DNA from: Anthopleura xanthogrammica
Taxonomy: Eukaryota > Cnidaria > Anthozoa > Actiniaria > Actiniidae
Direction: 5' to 3'
Assembly: GCA_964019055.1 (NCBI GenBank)
Contig: OZ025210.1
Span: 4,283,047-4,347,046 of the forward strand
DNA length: 64,000 nt
Made by a program: the position numbers and the translations under genes. Every line of letters begins with the position of its first letter. The stretch's first letter is position 1. Below the pieces are notes generated by a model. It was not told the origin of the DNA. It ran no database searches and worked only from the letters and a program-made list of their open reading frames with translations. Shown piece by piece: positions 24,001 to 36,500 of this stretch.

Positions 24001-27000
24001 AACAGTAACAAATATAACTGAAAATCTGTCAAGGATCCTTGCATGGTTAAGTTCATCGTTATACTCTACTTCAGTAACATATTCCATTGGATAATAACAC
24101 ATGCTATATACTATATTTTATAAATTCACATTTGATATACCTTTTAAGGTGCCATAACACCCTTTACTTTTTCAATTAAGTTATAAAGCAGATTTTGTGT
24201 GCATGGGAAAGTATAGTTGCCATGACAACATAGTTTCAATTGAATCAATCAAAATGCATGAAAATTGCAACATTCCATTTCATTTCAATGGAAACATGAA
24301 ACAAATTGGCTAATTGGACAGAATTTTGAATTCTGAAGACAGACACGCAACTGTAACACATTTCACAGTGGCATTTCTGTTGAATGGTTCTTAATACAAA
24401 GTATCCAATTGAAATTTTGAAATGCTGAATTTCTTGCAGAGGAAAAAAACAATAGGACCAAAAGGAAAACCCTCAAAGCACCAACGTCAAATAAAGTGCT
24501 TCCCACTCACACAAAATCTTCACTATACCTACTTACCATGTATATATCTAATATAGTGTTCAATAATACATAAAATCTGTGGATTCTCTCTTTTAAAAGT
24601 CATCAGAAAAACCGATGGGTAGTCTAGTTAGAGTGAAACTAAACTGACTCTATAATTGACAACATCTGCTTGAAAAGAATTATTACTACACAACAATTGC
24701 TGGTTCTTCCAGATTATTAGTAATTGTGCAGTCATATTATATAAAAAGAAAGTTAATGATCAAAACTTGAAAAGCTGTTAAAATATAAGTCATAAAACAG
24801 AATAATTTTGATTAACCTTTGAGGAAATTTGTGCATCAAAGTGGAGTTTTCTATGCAAACAGACTTTTCCACTGCAGTCCTGAATCTGTTTTTGCACATT
24901 TGACACTGCCATCTTGGAAATTAGAGGAAAGCTTACCTCTCAGGGATACATGATTACGATTTACAATAAAGAATTCAGTTATAAATTATGACTTTAACTT
25001 TACTGTGATTCTCAATATTCTGCAAACTCTGTAGCTGCGAGTTGCCCATTAGAATTTGGTTTTTCACTGCCACCAGTCCAAAATATAAAAGGTACGGATT
25101 GATTAGTTTTGATTGACAGCAGTGAAAAAAACGATTTTGCAACAAGCCATTGAAATTTCCGAATTTGCAGAATATTGAGAATTACAGTAAGTTGTCAAAA
25201 CTGCAAAATTTGTTATACAAAATTGTATTCATTATCTGTGGTATTCACATATGCCATACTTTGTAGACCCTTCAATATTCTACCCAGGAATCACTGAAGC
25301 TCAGAGTCAGACTCTGTACCTTTTCCATGCCGGGTCACTTCTCCATTTTGTACTTTTACTACACTTGTGCATGTTATCTGGAGAGACTCGTGGGTTTTCT
25401 GTTCATGGTAACCATTTGTCTGTACAACAGGCATGGTGTTGGGTTCTTCGTCCATCCTAGGATATCAGTAATGGTATTTTACTATTGTTTTTATTGCTAC
25501 TCGCTGATCGAGACAACAGTCACCACATTGAAGTTGGGCAATAGACTACCGTCTATCAAACAAATTGTTCCCATGGGCCTTTGCCACTCTGAGGATTTAT
25601 TTGATGGATGGCAGTCTATTGCCGATTTCCCTGTCATGACTGCTGTCTCGATAAGTGCACAGCAATGAAAACAGTAGTAATCAAATGTATCCATAATCAT
25701 GTCTAACTGTTTATCGGCAAATACTTAAGAGCTGTAGTATTAATAGGGTACCATTAATACTGGTGGTCCTTATGCACCTCCTGGTGCAGAGAGCCATACT
25801 GTAACTTAACTAATACTGGTGGTATACATCCTTTCCCATCAGAATAAACTGACAAAGACATGTCCGCCATGTTGGTTGACATTACAAAAACAAAAGAAAC
25901 CTACTAGACTAAATCTTTTGATAAAGTCAATAAAGAATGCTGCCAGCTATAATGTCAATAGACCTTGTTTGTTATGGTGCAATGTTCTCCCATTTCATAT
26001 AAGGTGTCATTCCCTAGAGTATCATTTCTTTATTTAACGGTTGTAAGAAGAGAAATGAATATGCATACAGCTCAAACAAAGAATCATATTTCAAGAGAAT
26101 GACATGCGGTCTGAAATGGGAAAACATTCTATTGCCTCAGGAATAAACAACTTATGCGATGCAGCTAACTGGGCTACACAAATTAGTCCATGAGGGCAAG
26201 AGGCCTAATTCTTTGGTATGCACAATGAACAAACTCTTTGGAATTTTTAAGCTAAGTACTACCTGTCAGGATCGGGGCTATCACAAAGAAGTTCTGGTGG
26301 GGGTGATGGCAATGTTTCCATTGGAGGTGCAGGAAACTCTTCCTGTTCATCATCATATGCTGATTCTACTGGCTTAAATTCTTTGGATGCAATTTCTTCT
26401 TCCTCTTCTTCAGGGGGAGGGGGCGGGGGAGGTGATTCTATTCCATCAACTTCAATAGGAGTTGGTGGCCTTGGTTGTGGTTTGCATTCGATTTCCACAG
26501 CACCTGGCGGCAGTATGATGTCCATGTTATTATCTTCATGTGGTGTCATATATTTGACGTCGTTCTGAGGTGGATGTTCGCTTATGACCTCTTCCTGCCA
26601 TTCCAAGTCTGGTTGTGACACGGATGATACAGATGACTCATCTCTCATCATATCAGGTTCATGATCAAGATCTTTAAGTGGAATATCCTCATCAGGGTTT
26701 TCCGCCGACTGCACCTTGATTACAGGCCCATGTTCATGCAGTTGTTCATGATCTGAATCATCTTCCAATTCATCTATTCCATTCTCCAGCGGCAGGTCTT
26801 TTTCTGGTGTCTCGGATCCTGGTTCTTCTTCTTCGTCTGGTCCTACTGGGGTAGATTCCACTACTCTTGTTTCAGTATTACCAAATCCTCCATAAGGTCT
26901 GGCTGTAGACTGGCTTGAGCGAGGTGTGTTGTTCTTGTTTGGGGTTTTTAAGCTCTGGGTTCTTCAAGAGTGAATTTGAGAGCACAATTTGTTATAAAAT

Positions 27001-30000
27001 GTCACTTTCAGTTAGTAAAGATTTTGGTAATACAAACCAATGAATGCAATAACACAATTTATTTTATGTCAATAATGGAAAGAGTGATTGCTCAAGACAA
27101 AAGTGTTTGATTCAACTGAACATTAATATGATAAATTGTGCTATATAAATGTCATCATCATCATCATCATCATGCCAGATCAAAATCATCATCATCATCA
27201 TCATGCCAGATCAAAATCATCATCATCATCATCATCATCATGCCAGATCAGAATGGAATTTAGAAGTTTTCGTGGAGGGAGAAAACAAGGAAACCTGGAG
27301 AAAAATACTTGAAGCACAGGAGAGAACCAACAAGCAATTCTACCCATACGACATCGAGGGAATGAACCCATGAACACAGCAGTGAGGCAGTATATTAGCA
27401 GGGTAGACCACCCATGCTTCCCGAAACCAGTATAAAAGAGTATCTGACCTGTTGAAAGATGGTTGTTGTCTGGAGTTTTCCATGGTAGATTCAATGATCT
27501 GTTTTTGTGTTCGACCACTAAATCTGTAAGAAGACCCCCTACTGAACACTTTGGGTCTGTGTTTTGGGGGACTTTGACTCTGTGATTGTCTGAAATACAT
27601 GAATAGACATTTTAACATCAATTTCAACACCAATCCAAGTCAGGGGAAGGCTAACTTACATATGAAATTCAATTTAGTATTTGGGTGTTGTGGGAGGAGA
27701 ACAACCAATTGAAGCAAACCCTTGAAAAGGAAGAAACCCAACAAACACTGCATATATTTGATGAGTCCAGGGATTGACGTTGAGGCCCCAGAAGTAAGAG
27801 GAAAGAGATTGATTACTAGCCATTCTGAGGTTGGGGAAAAAACTGGTCAAGTCAACATAGCAATGCATCATGGGACTGTTTGAGGGGATGTTGTCTACTT
27901 CATGCACTAAACAGTCCCACTAATCTCAGAAAAGCTAATAGAGGAAGTAGGGACTAGATATTGATATTTCCTGGACAAGGATATACTTTATACTTTTTCT
28001 ACCTGAAAAATGCATGCGTTGAAATTGCAACTTTCCAGAAGCTTTTGCATGCATCTCTGCTACCCATCTGGAACTCTACCACGTCTTTGTAATGACCCTA
28101 CATCCAAAACAAGGAGGAAGATAAGGTTTAAAAGGTTTTCCTGTATGAATGTCTGCAGTAAATTGCAGCAGCAGCAGCAGCAGCAGCTGCAGCAACAACA
28201 GCAACAGCAAAAACAGTGACAACAGCAGCAGTATCAACAAAAGCTCCAGCAGCAATAACAACAACACAACAATACTAGAAGCAGTATCAATTATTTTCTT
28301 ACAAATATTTCTGGATGGAGTTTGATGAGGAATCTTTTTCTTTTGAAGCTTAGCTTTCTGATTTTTGCCCTGCAAATACAACATAATCAACACTGATTAA
28401 GTATTGAAGTAGATGGCATAGCTGTGAGAGCACTTGCCTCTCATCAATGTAACTCAGTGTTTTTGTGAGGCCATTATGTTTGTTATTGATAGTACTTACC
28501 ACGATAAGGTATTGATTTTAGCACCAGACTGGAAGACAAGTATGCCCATGTTTGCCGCTGCAAGATCAAGCTCCACATTATCTTTATCCTGCGAATACAG
28601 CAACATAAATATTTAAACACATGAATGATTTTTTTCTAAGTCTTCCAGTTCCAGAAATTAATAAAAATCAATGAAAATCTTTAGTGTTTTCTCTGCCATT
28701 TCCCCATAATTTTTCTCAAGTCTAAACTTGTGGTTCCCAACAAGGCATCTCATGATCCTTAGGAGAGACAAAAAGGCTACCAGTAACAATCGACCAGGTA
28801 CTTACCCTTGCTGGATAAAGTATTATACCATACATTTCTAGTCGTCTTGCCACATCCAGAAGATTATAATCACAATCGGATGGACTTAACCCCCTGGAAA
28901 ATGAGAGCACAATTATTATAATTAAACAGTGTGAATAAAGGTGTGGGAACATGAAGTGACTTTTCATGTGACATTGGATGGGACATCAAAAAAGTTAGAG
29001 ATCACAACACCATGATATGATATGACCACCTGTGTGACATTGCATGCAATGCCGCAAAATGAAGAAACAAGTCTACTTTTGCAATGTCCCACGCAACCAA
29101 TCTCACTGTGCCTGAACAATGTTGCACAGTTGGTAACATTTTTTATTTTCTGCAACATCGCATACAATATTGCATGAAAACTCACACCTTAAAAGATGGC
29201 TTTTGGCCTCCAATACATAATGTATTTTATTGGTAAGCAGTTAAAATTTTTTCGTTAGGTTGATTGTTAGTTTTCTCCTGTGCTTTGAGGGTTTTTCTCC
29301 AGGCTCTCCAGTTTTCTTTCCTCTGCAAAACCTAGCACGCTAAATTCTAACTCCATCTGTGAGTTATGCTCTGACTTTGATCAGTCCAGAGGTTGTTTCC
29401 TGGTTTGATCTGTGAGTTTGCTGTGCCTTGACTTAAATCAGCTGAGAGGTCGTTTTAAGGTATCAATAAAATTTGAAGTTTTTTAATGAGAAAAACTGTA
29501 TTATCATTAAGCTTACTTGTGCTGTTTGTGGAACTCTGCGATTTTTCCTTCTGAGTCTAGATTCTGAAATAAAGCAAAAAGCTCACATAAGACAGTGTAA
29601 CATTGTGTAATGGAATAGAATAGAGTATGATTCAGTGTGTTATGTGAAGTGGTGCAGTGTACAGTGTTGTGTGGTATGGTATGGTGGTGTTGTGGTGTAC
29701 ATACTAGTTATACAATGGTTTCAAGTGGCATACCGTGGAATATCCCACAAGTCACTTGTAGCACTAGAATAGTGTATACAAAGAAAATACAAGTGACGAG
29801 TGGGATATCCACGGTATGACACGAGAAACCATTGTATAACCATTTTATCCCACACCATAGAAAATACAAATGCGTAGATTAAATGCACAGTGCATGATGG
29901 GAAGGAAGAGTGAAATACCGACGAATATGCTGTATTTTCTATGGTGTGGGATAAAGTGTAGTATGGTGTGGTTTGGTATGCATGGTATGGTATGGTATAT

Positions 30001-33000
30001 ATGGTAAGCATGGTATGGTATGGTATGGTCTAATGACTCAAGACCACAAAGCATAATACATCAATTAAATTACCTGTTCTGGAAAAAACTGGAATTCAGC
30101 CAGATATCCTGGACGACAAGTCAGTGAGTCAAAGTCTCCAAGTTCACCTAAATAAACAACGTTTGAGATGTGATACAAAAATTGTCTAAAAAAAGAACTG
30201 TTGAATTATCAGCATACAATAAGGTTACGAAATGACATAATCCCTTTAGATCAACCAGTATCTGTTTATCTTACAGTACTTCAAAAATTCTTGACAAAAT
30301 AGGGTTTTGATGGGTGTCAATCAAAGTGTTTCCATGACATCTTCAGAAAACTAAAGTTCTAAGTGTATGTGCCTATGAAATGTCATGGAAATGCCTTGAT
30401 TGATGTCTACCAAAACCTAATTCATCGTAATGATGGTTCTGCATGTGCGGAAGCACTATGAATGCTTGACTGAAATTTTTTCTTGTTATTCATACCTTGA
30501 ACGACATAGGATGCCAATAATGCAGCTGTACTCTCTGAACACTTTAATCTAGTAAAAAATATTGAATTAGTATAATTTTGATACTGTTAGAAATAATTAT
30601 TTCAGGGTTGAAGGAGAATTTCTAAATGAGAAGCCTGTATTGAATGGGATATTCTTTGTATAAAGGGATGGGCAGTGGGGGCAACTATACCCCTCTTCAT
30701 TTTTTGCGTGTGCTAATGTACAGTAATTTTCAAGCCTCAGCCCCCATTCTTAGTGTCACTGGACAATGAAAGAGAAACCTGCAAAAGCATGTTTGCAGAG
30801 ATAAAATATGTTGAGCTTTTTATTGAATGTACTAACCTTCCACTCAAGAGATCTCTTTTTACTTGAAGAGCAAACATGTATCTAGTAGAGGAAAATAAAA
30901 ATAAAAGCAATTTAATCAAAAATGTAAATCACAAACCAATCAATGAACTTTGAATATGTTACAAATTTTTCTTTAGCTAACTTTGGTTGATCTTATGAAC
31001 CAAGGGTGGCATATACATGTAGCGGTAGCACACTTGCCTCTAACCTCTGGAGTCTCAGGTTTAATTTCAGGACCCAGCATCAAATGTGAGCAGAGTTTAT
31101 ATTGGGTCCCTCCCTTGATTTAAGGGTTTTTCTCTGAGTTCTCCAGTTTTCCTCCCTTCACAAAATATAATCAGCTAAATTACAATTCGATCTGTGATTT
31201 AGCCTAGCCCTGGCTTTGATCAGCCCAGGAGTTGTTTCAGGGTTTGATCTGTGAGTTAGCTATGCCTTGACTTTAACCAGCCAAGGGGTTGTTTTAGGGG
31301 GTTCTAAAAAAATTTGAAGAAGTTTTTGAATTTGTGATCCAATAAACAGTATTATGACTGATTCACTCTTCATACTGGTGTACATACCTTGTATATTCTT
31401 CTTGTAACATTGCAGGGTCTGGAGCATAGAATTTGACACTAAATCTCAGCAAAACCTTGCCTATATCTAAACAAGAAAAATTACCATTAATAAGTAATTA
31501 ATCAATAAGGGAATTAAGGGTGGCATAGTGGTAGTGCACTCGCCTCTCATTTCCAGGGTCTCGGGTTTGATTCCTGATCATGAGAAGAGGAGATGGTTGG
31601 GTCTCTCCCATGATTAAAGGGTTTTTCTCCAGGTTTCCCAGTTTTCCTCCCTCAATAAAACCAACATTCTAAATTCCCATTTTACTTTCAAGTCAGCCAT
31701 GCACTGGCTTTCATCAGCTCAGCGGTTGTTTCAGGGAATTGATCAACTTTGAGGTTTTGAGAATTTGAAGGTCAATATCTAATGGGAATTTGAAGACCAC
31801 TTTAGAGTAACAAAAACAAACAGTCCAAGCAAATATTACACACATTTTGCTCGAGGCCATTTAAGAAGTACCAACACACCATTTTGGTCTTACAAAAGGG
31901 TACCCATAGCCACATTCTCCCGTCAAGTTTTGGGTACACTCTCAAGAAGCTATGCCTTGTGCAACTCTTATGCTTCTTTTGTGCTTAGCTTTGTGTGCAC
32001 CCAAAACTTGATGAAAGCATGCTTATTAATAACCAATCCTTAAATTACCATTTATTTGTTTGTTGATTGGCTTATGCTGGTCCAGCCAGAACTAAATAAT
32101 GAAAAAATGAATACAGTATTTTATTAATTAGAAAAAATTCCTTAATCCATGGAATGAAGGAAGTTGCAGCGTTATAACAAACCGCAGTTAATGAGAATGA
32201 GAATAAGTGGGAATTAATTGGATATTCTTACCATATTATCACTTTTGTCATAGTAATGAAGTCCAAAGTATTCACATTCCTCCAGGTTCAAGTATTCATA
32301 GACCTGTTTGTATAATACATCTCCTTTTTCTTTAGGCTGAAAAATATAACATAAACATTGTTTAATTCCTATTTCATTCCATTCATTCCCTTGATAGGGC
32401 TAAAAGAAAATAAACTCAAGGGAATGACAGGTGGTCTGAGATGGGAAAGCAGTCATACTCAAGGGAATGACAGGTGGTCTGAGATAGGAAAGCAGTCATA
32501 CTCAAGGGAATGACAGGTGGTCTGAGGTGGGAAAGCAGTCATACTCAAGGGAATGACAAGTGGTCTGAGGTGGGAAAGCAGTCATACTCAAGGGAATGAC
32601 AAGTGGTCTGAGATGGGAAAGCAGTCAATGTCTTTTTTATCAATAGATTAACTAAAAGGTTCTTTGGTCTTAGTTCTTACATTTTATCACTTTTAAAATA
32701 GAATAAATTCAAATTTAGAATGATCAAACAATTAATAAACATTATGACATGATAACAGAGTTGGAAGGAGGCAGAAAGTGCTGCCATGGTTCGACAAAGA
32801 TGGAAAGATCTGTGCCTCGCCTTATGCTCTACAAGGAGCTAAGAGAAAGAAGAAGATGACATGATAACATGGTTGTAATTTTAAGGCTTTCGCACGCATT
32901 TGACATTAAGATAAGTTACTTTTTATGGTTTAAGTGATTATTCTAAAAATCAGTGATGGTCAAATAAAACTAAATTACACCAAATAATAATCAGATAAGA

Positions 33001-33553
33001 TATTAATCTCAGCTTTGCTTGTTCTTTGGGTTTTAAACTTGAATCCCTTGAGGGCTAATCTATCTTAATGCCGATGTAAATGGAAGTGAAAAATGAATGA
33101 TTGAAAGGAAGAATTATCAGGACTTAATCTTTCGTGTAATGCTAACCCCAGGGGAGTGTGTATCTACAATATTAATATATTTATATAAAGTTCTTATCTA
33201 TTTTATCTTCTAGCTACTGGCCATCAGATATCAAGCTTCTGATAGATGACTTACTTTCTAAAACTGATGTGCTAAATGAGCTCAAAAGCTTTGATTGGTT
33301 TAAGCAATCCCATCAATAAAGATTCATGAATGAAAAAACATGAATGGATGGATGGATGGATGGGATGAATGGATGGGATGGATGAATGGGATGGATGAGT
33401 GGATGGATGAATGAATTATGGATGGATGGATGGATAAATGGATGGGATGGATGAATGGATGGATGAATTATGGATGAATGGATGGATGATATGGATGAAG
33501 GGATGGGATGGATGAATCAATGGATGGATGAATTATGGATGAATAAATGAAAA

Positions 33554-33596
<43 letters not shown>

Positions 33597-36500
33597 ATGG
33601 ATGGATGGATGAATGAATTTATGGATGGATGAATAAACGAGTGATGTGGCAACGATTGAAACAACTAATAAAAGAATAACAGATCCAACAAAGGTATTTC
33701 TGTTGAAATTTTCAACTACTGCTTCTAATAAGCAATTTGCCCTAAAGCATTATTATACTACTGCTACTACTTGTAAAATCCCTTGCACATTTTCTTTTGT
33801 TCAGTTCATTAGCACCAATTGTCTTACTACCCTATTATCATGAGGAAATACAAATTTGAAAATGGAAGAAAATTTGCAAACCATTTTCGGAGTGGTAGTA
33901 AAATGATACCATGATATTTTTTGAGGGAGAAAAGTGAGAAAATCTGTGGATTTTTGATAATGATTTTGAATAAAAATAAAACATGATCTATTCAAAATAA
34001 AAATACAATGCCAAAATAATCTAGAAAAATCCTAGAAAAGATTTTAAAATCCTTGTAATAAATTAATGATAAGGATAAAGCATCCTAGCATTGTGATGGT
34101 ACGATCCTTTACAGTTTCATCTTTTTATTCTATAAGATATACTGTGGTTTTTGCAATCGAAAAAATGGCTTGATATGATTACAGGGGAAAAAAAATACAT
34201 CTAAGTTATCTTATCAGTGATAAAAAAGATGTACCTTAATATAAAACTCTGTACAGTAAATAAAAAGTTTTCACTGATTCGTGTCAATGCTTTCACTTAC
34301 TAGCTTAAAATCTTCAGAACAGAACTTCATAAAGACATTTGAGGTGACCAAAGGCAAAAGAATAAAATTATATGGGAAGCATGGGTGGAGTAGGGGAGCG
34401 AGTGCAAAATGTGTGGTTTTATAATTTATGAAATCTTGTAACTCAACTCATGAAACAAATTAGGATAAATTTATATTATTAGCCTTCTTGTCAACAAAAG
34501 CAATATTTTCTGTAAAGTGTAAGAAATAAAATTTTAATATCTTATTTTCTGATTAAGGGGAAAATAGAAGAGCCCTAATAAGACCCCTTGAGGCAGGGAG
34601 CGAAAAATACACAACAAACTCTTCTCATATGGAGGGTGAAACAAGAATAAACTCAGACTACAGTGTGAGGGAAAATACTGACAGATCATGGACATTTCTG
34701 TCACCTTCGGCAAACCATTATTTAACTTTTTTTTTTAAAATGAATTTTTGTTATATTCATAAAAATTATACAGTAAATTCATAATATGTATGGAAGTAGA
34801 GATAAAATTTGTTTATATATATTTTGTACCTAAAGTAATACTATGATTTTATAAAATTGTATATATATTTATTTTCCAAAATTAGGTATTTTGCAGGTGG
34901 TAATTTATAAGTATACATATTGGGACAAATGGCATAAAAACATCAATTTGATATGGCTTATAATTAATAAGGTTAATTGTTTATAAATTGAGGTTCCTTG
35001 TGTGTTTCATGTTTTGTCCTCTTGGCCCCATTCAGTCTTATATTTGACAACACTGATTCATAGCTGCTGTCAAAACTGTCAAAAATTGAATACACAAAAC
35101 TTTTCAAAAAAATTTATATATTCTAAATGAACTAAACAACTATGGGTGGCAAGAGCTTCACATGTATAATTCTAGGACTTGAGCTTCTTGTGTGGTAGGC
35201 TGCAATAAGTACACTATACTTTAGATTTTGATAAAAACAAAACCCTAAACGTTTCAAGTGATATATCTATGATAGGAAATTAAGGAGCACAATTTTAAAT
35301 GTTTGAAACCATATTTAACAGCAATGACGATGATAATAGTGTGACATAAGAGAGAGGTAACCTTGTATCAATTTTATTCCTGTTAAACACATGGGATAAT
35401 TCTTTCTTCTAAAAATAAATTGGATTAACTATACTACAAGACTTAGTAATAAGGTGCACACTATTCTGAATTACGTATTATCATTTTTTGCTGTCTAGCA
35501 AGGGGTTTTCATCATTTTTTTCGACACATTACTCACTCTACTTTTTTCCAACAAAAACCTCAGTCAATGGTAAAAATAAGAAACCTGCGGTGTGAATACT
35601 CAGGTTACTTCTTGTTGCCTTCTGTTTCCTGCTTGTCTAAATATTTTCGACAATTAATAAAATCACTTCCAATACAATGCGTCAATCAGTGGAAAATATC
35701 ATCAGTAATTAAATTATTGTTTTAAAAACAGATTTCGAAGACAAAATTTCCAAGAAATACTCTCAAAATGACAGTTGGCAAACATCTTGTTTTTTCTGCT
35801 TCAGCTAATTGCTTCAGCTGAATTCCAGAAGTGACATTTTTGATATTACAGAACAATAAAGCATTATAAAGAATGGCTTTCTGACCTCTTGCCGACTTTC
35901 ACATTTAAAGTAAAGAAACTCGGAATTACACAGGGATTTCCCAGGGTTAGTTGATTTGGGGGTCCAATGGACTCATATTCTTATATTTTAGAAAGAAAAA
36001 CACAAGCAGAAACATATTTTGTGTGTCCTATTTGACACACTCTATTATACTTTTTGAGTCCAACTTCAATTTATTTACGTATAAGATGCAGGATTGCGTG
36101 TTCCGTATATCCCTGATTTCAACTCACAATATCATATATATGATCTACACAAAATACATGTATCCAAGGATCGGCATTGAGTTTACTTTTAAATTGATAA
36201 ATCACATCCTGAACAAAGTAGTTGGGGAATATTAAAATCTTGTTTCTAAAGCCATATTGCTTCATCAGACCTCACAATCTGTAAAAGAGGATTCACCAGT
36301 TCTTAGTAATTAAAGAGAGTAAGATATTCAACGAGATTTATTTCGTGCAAAAGAAATGGGTCTGGGATTCATACTTTGATCCATGAATAATTATGTCAAC
36401 ATATCTGTCATAATGGAGCTATATACTCCTATACACATCGACTTAGTTATTAGAAAACACTTAATAATATACATATTCATGTGTATCAATATATTTTCTA

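Larger units (their letters stand above)
20637..26262. other. 5.6-kb FARP intron filled with repeats, no gene found
   Basis: No exon with acceptable splice signals and phase was found here. Contents recognised: a CCAAT-type degenerate array (22133-22810), several palindromes, a two-copy duplication (23273-23525) and a MITE. The stretch 20640-22130 shows nothing definable beyond AT-rich sequence. Confidence 0.6.

Noticed and set aside
24216..24229. X-box-like GTTGCCATGACAAC
   Set aside because: One mismatch to consensus and deep inside a FARP intron with no nearby start; treated as chance.
25251..25700. ORFs on both strands at the same place
   Set aside because: They mirror each other because the DNA is an imperfect palindrome (25475-25688).
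27149..27241. CRISPR-like spaced repeat
   Set aside because: The ATC blocks with GCCAGATCAAA spacers are a trinucleotide repeat in an animal intron; spacers are not unique.
31508..31600. tRNA gene
   Set aside because: A and B boxes are present but there is no cloverleaf acceptor stem and the sequence continues into a shared SINE body.
35951..36235. 94-aa + strand ORF in FARP intron 1
   Set aside because: AT-rich composition with random-looking residue content and no start or splice context.
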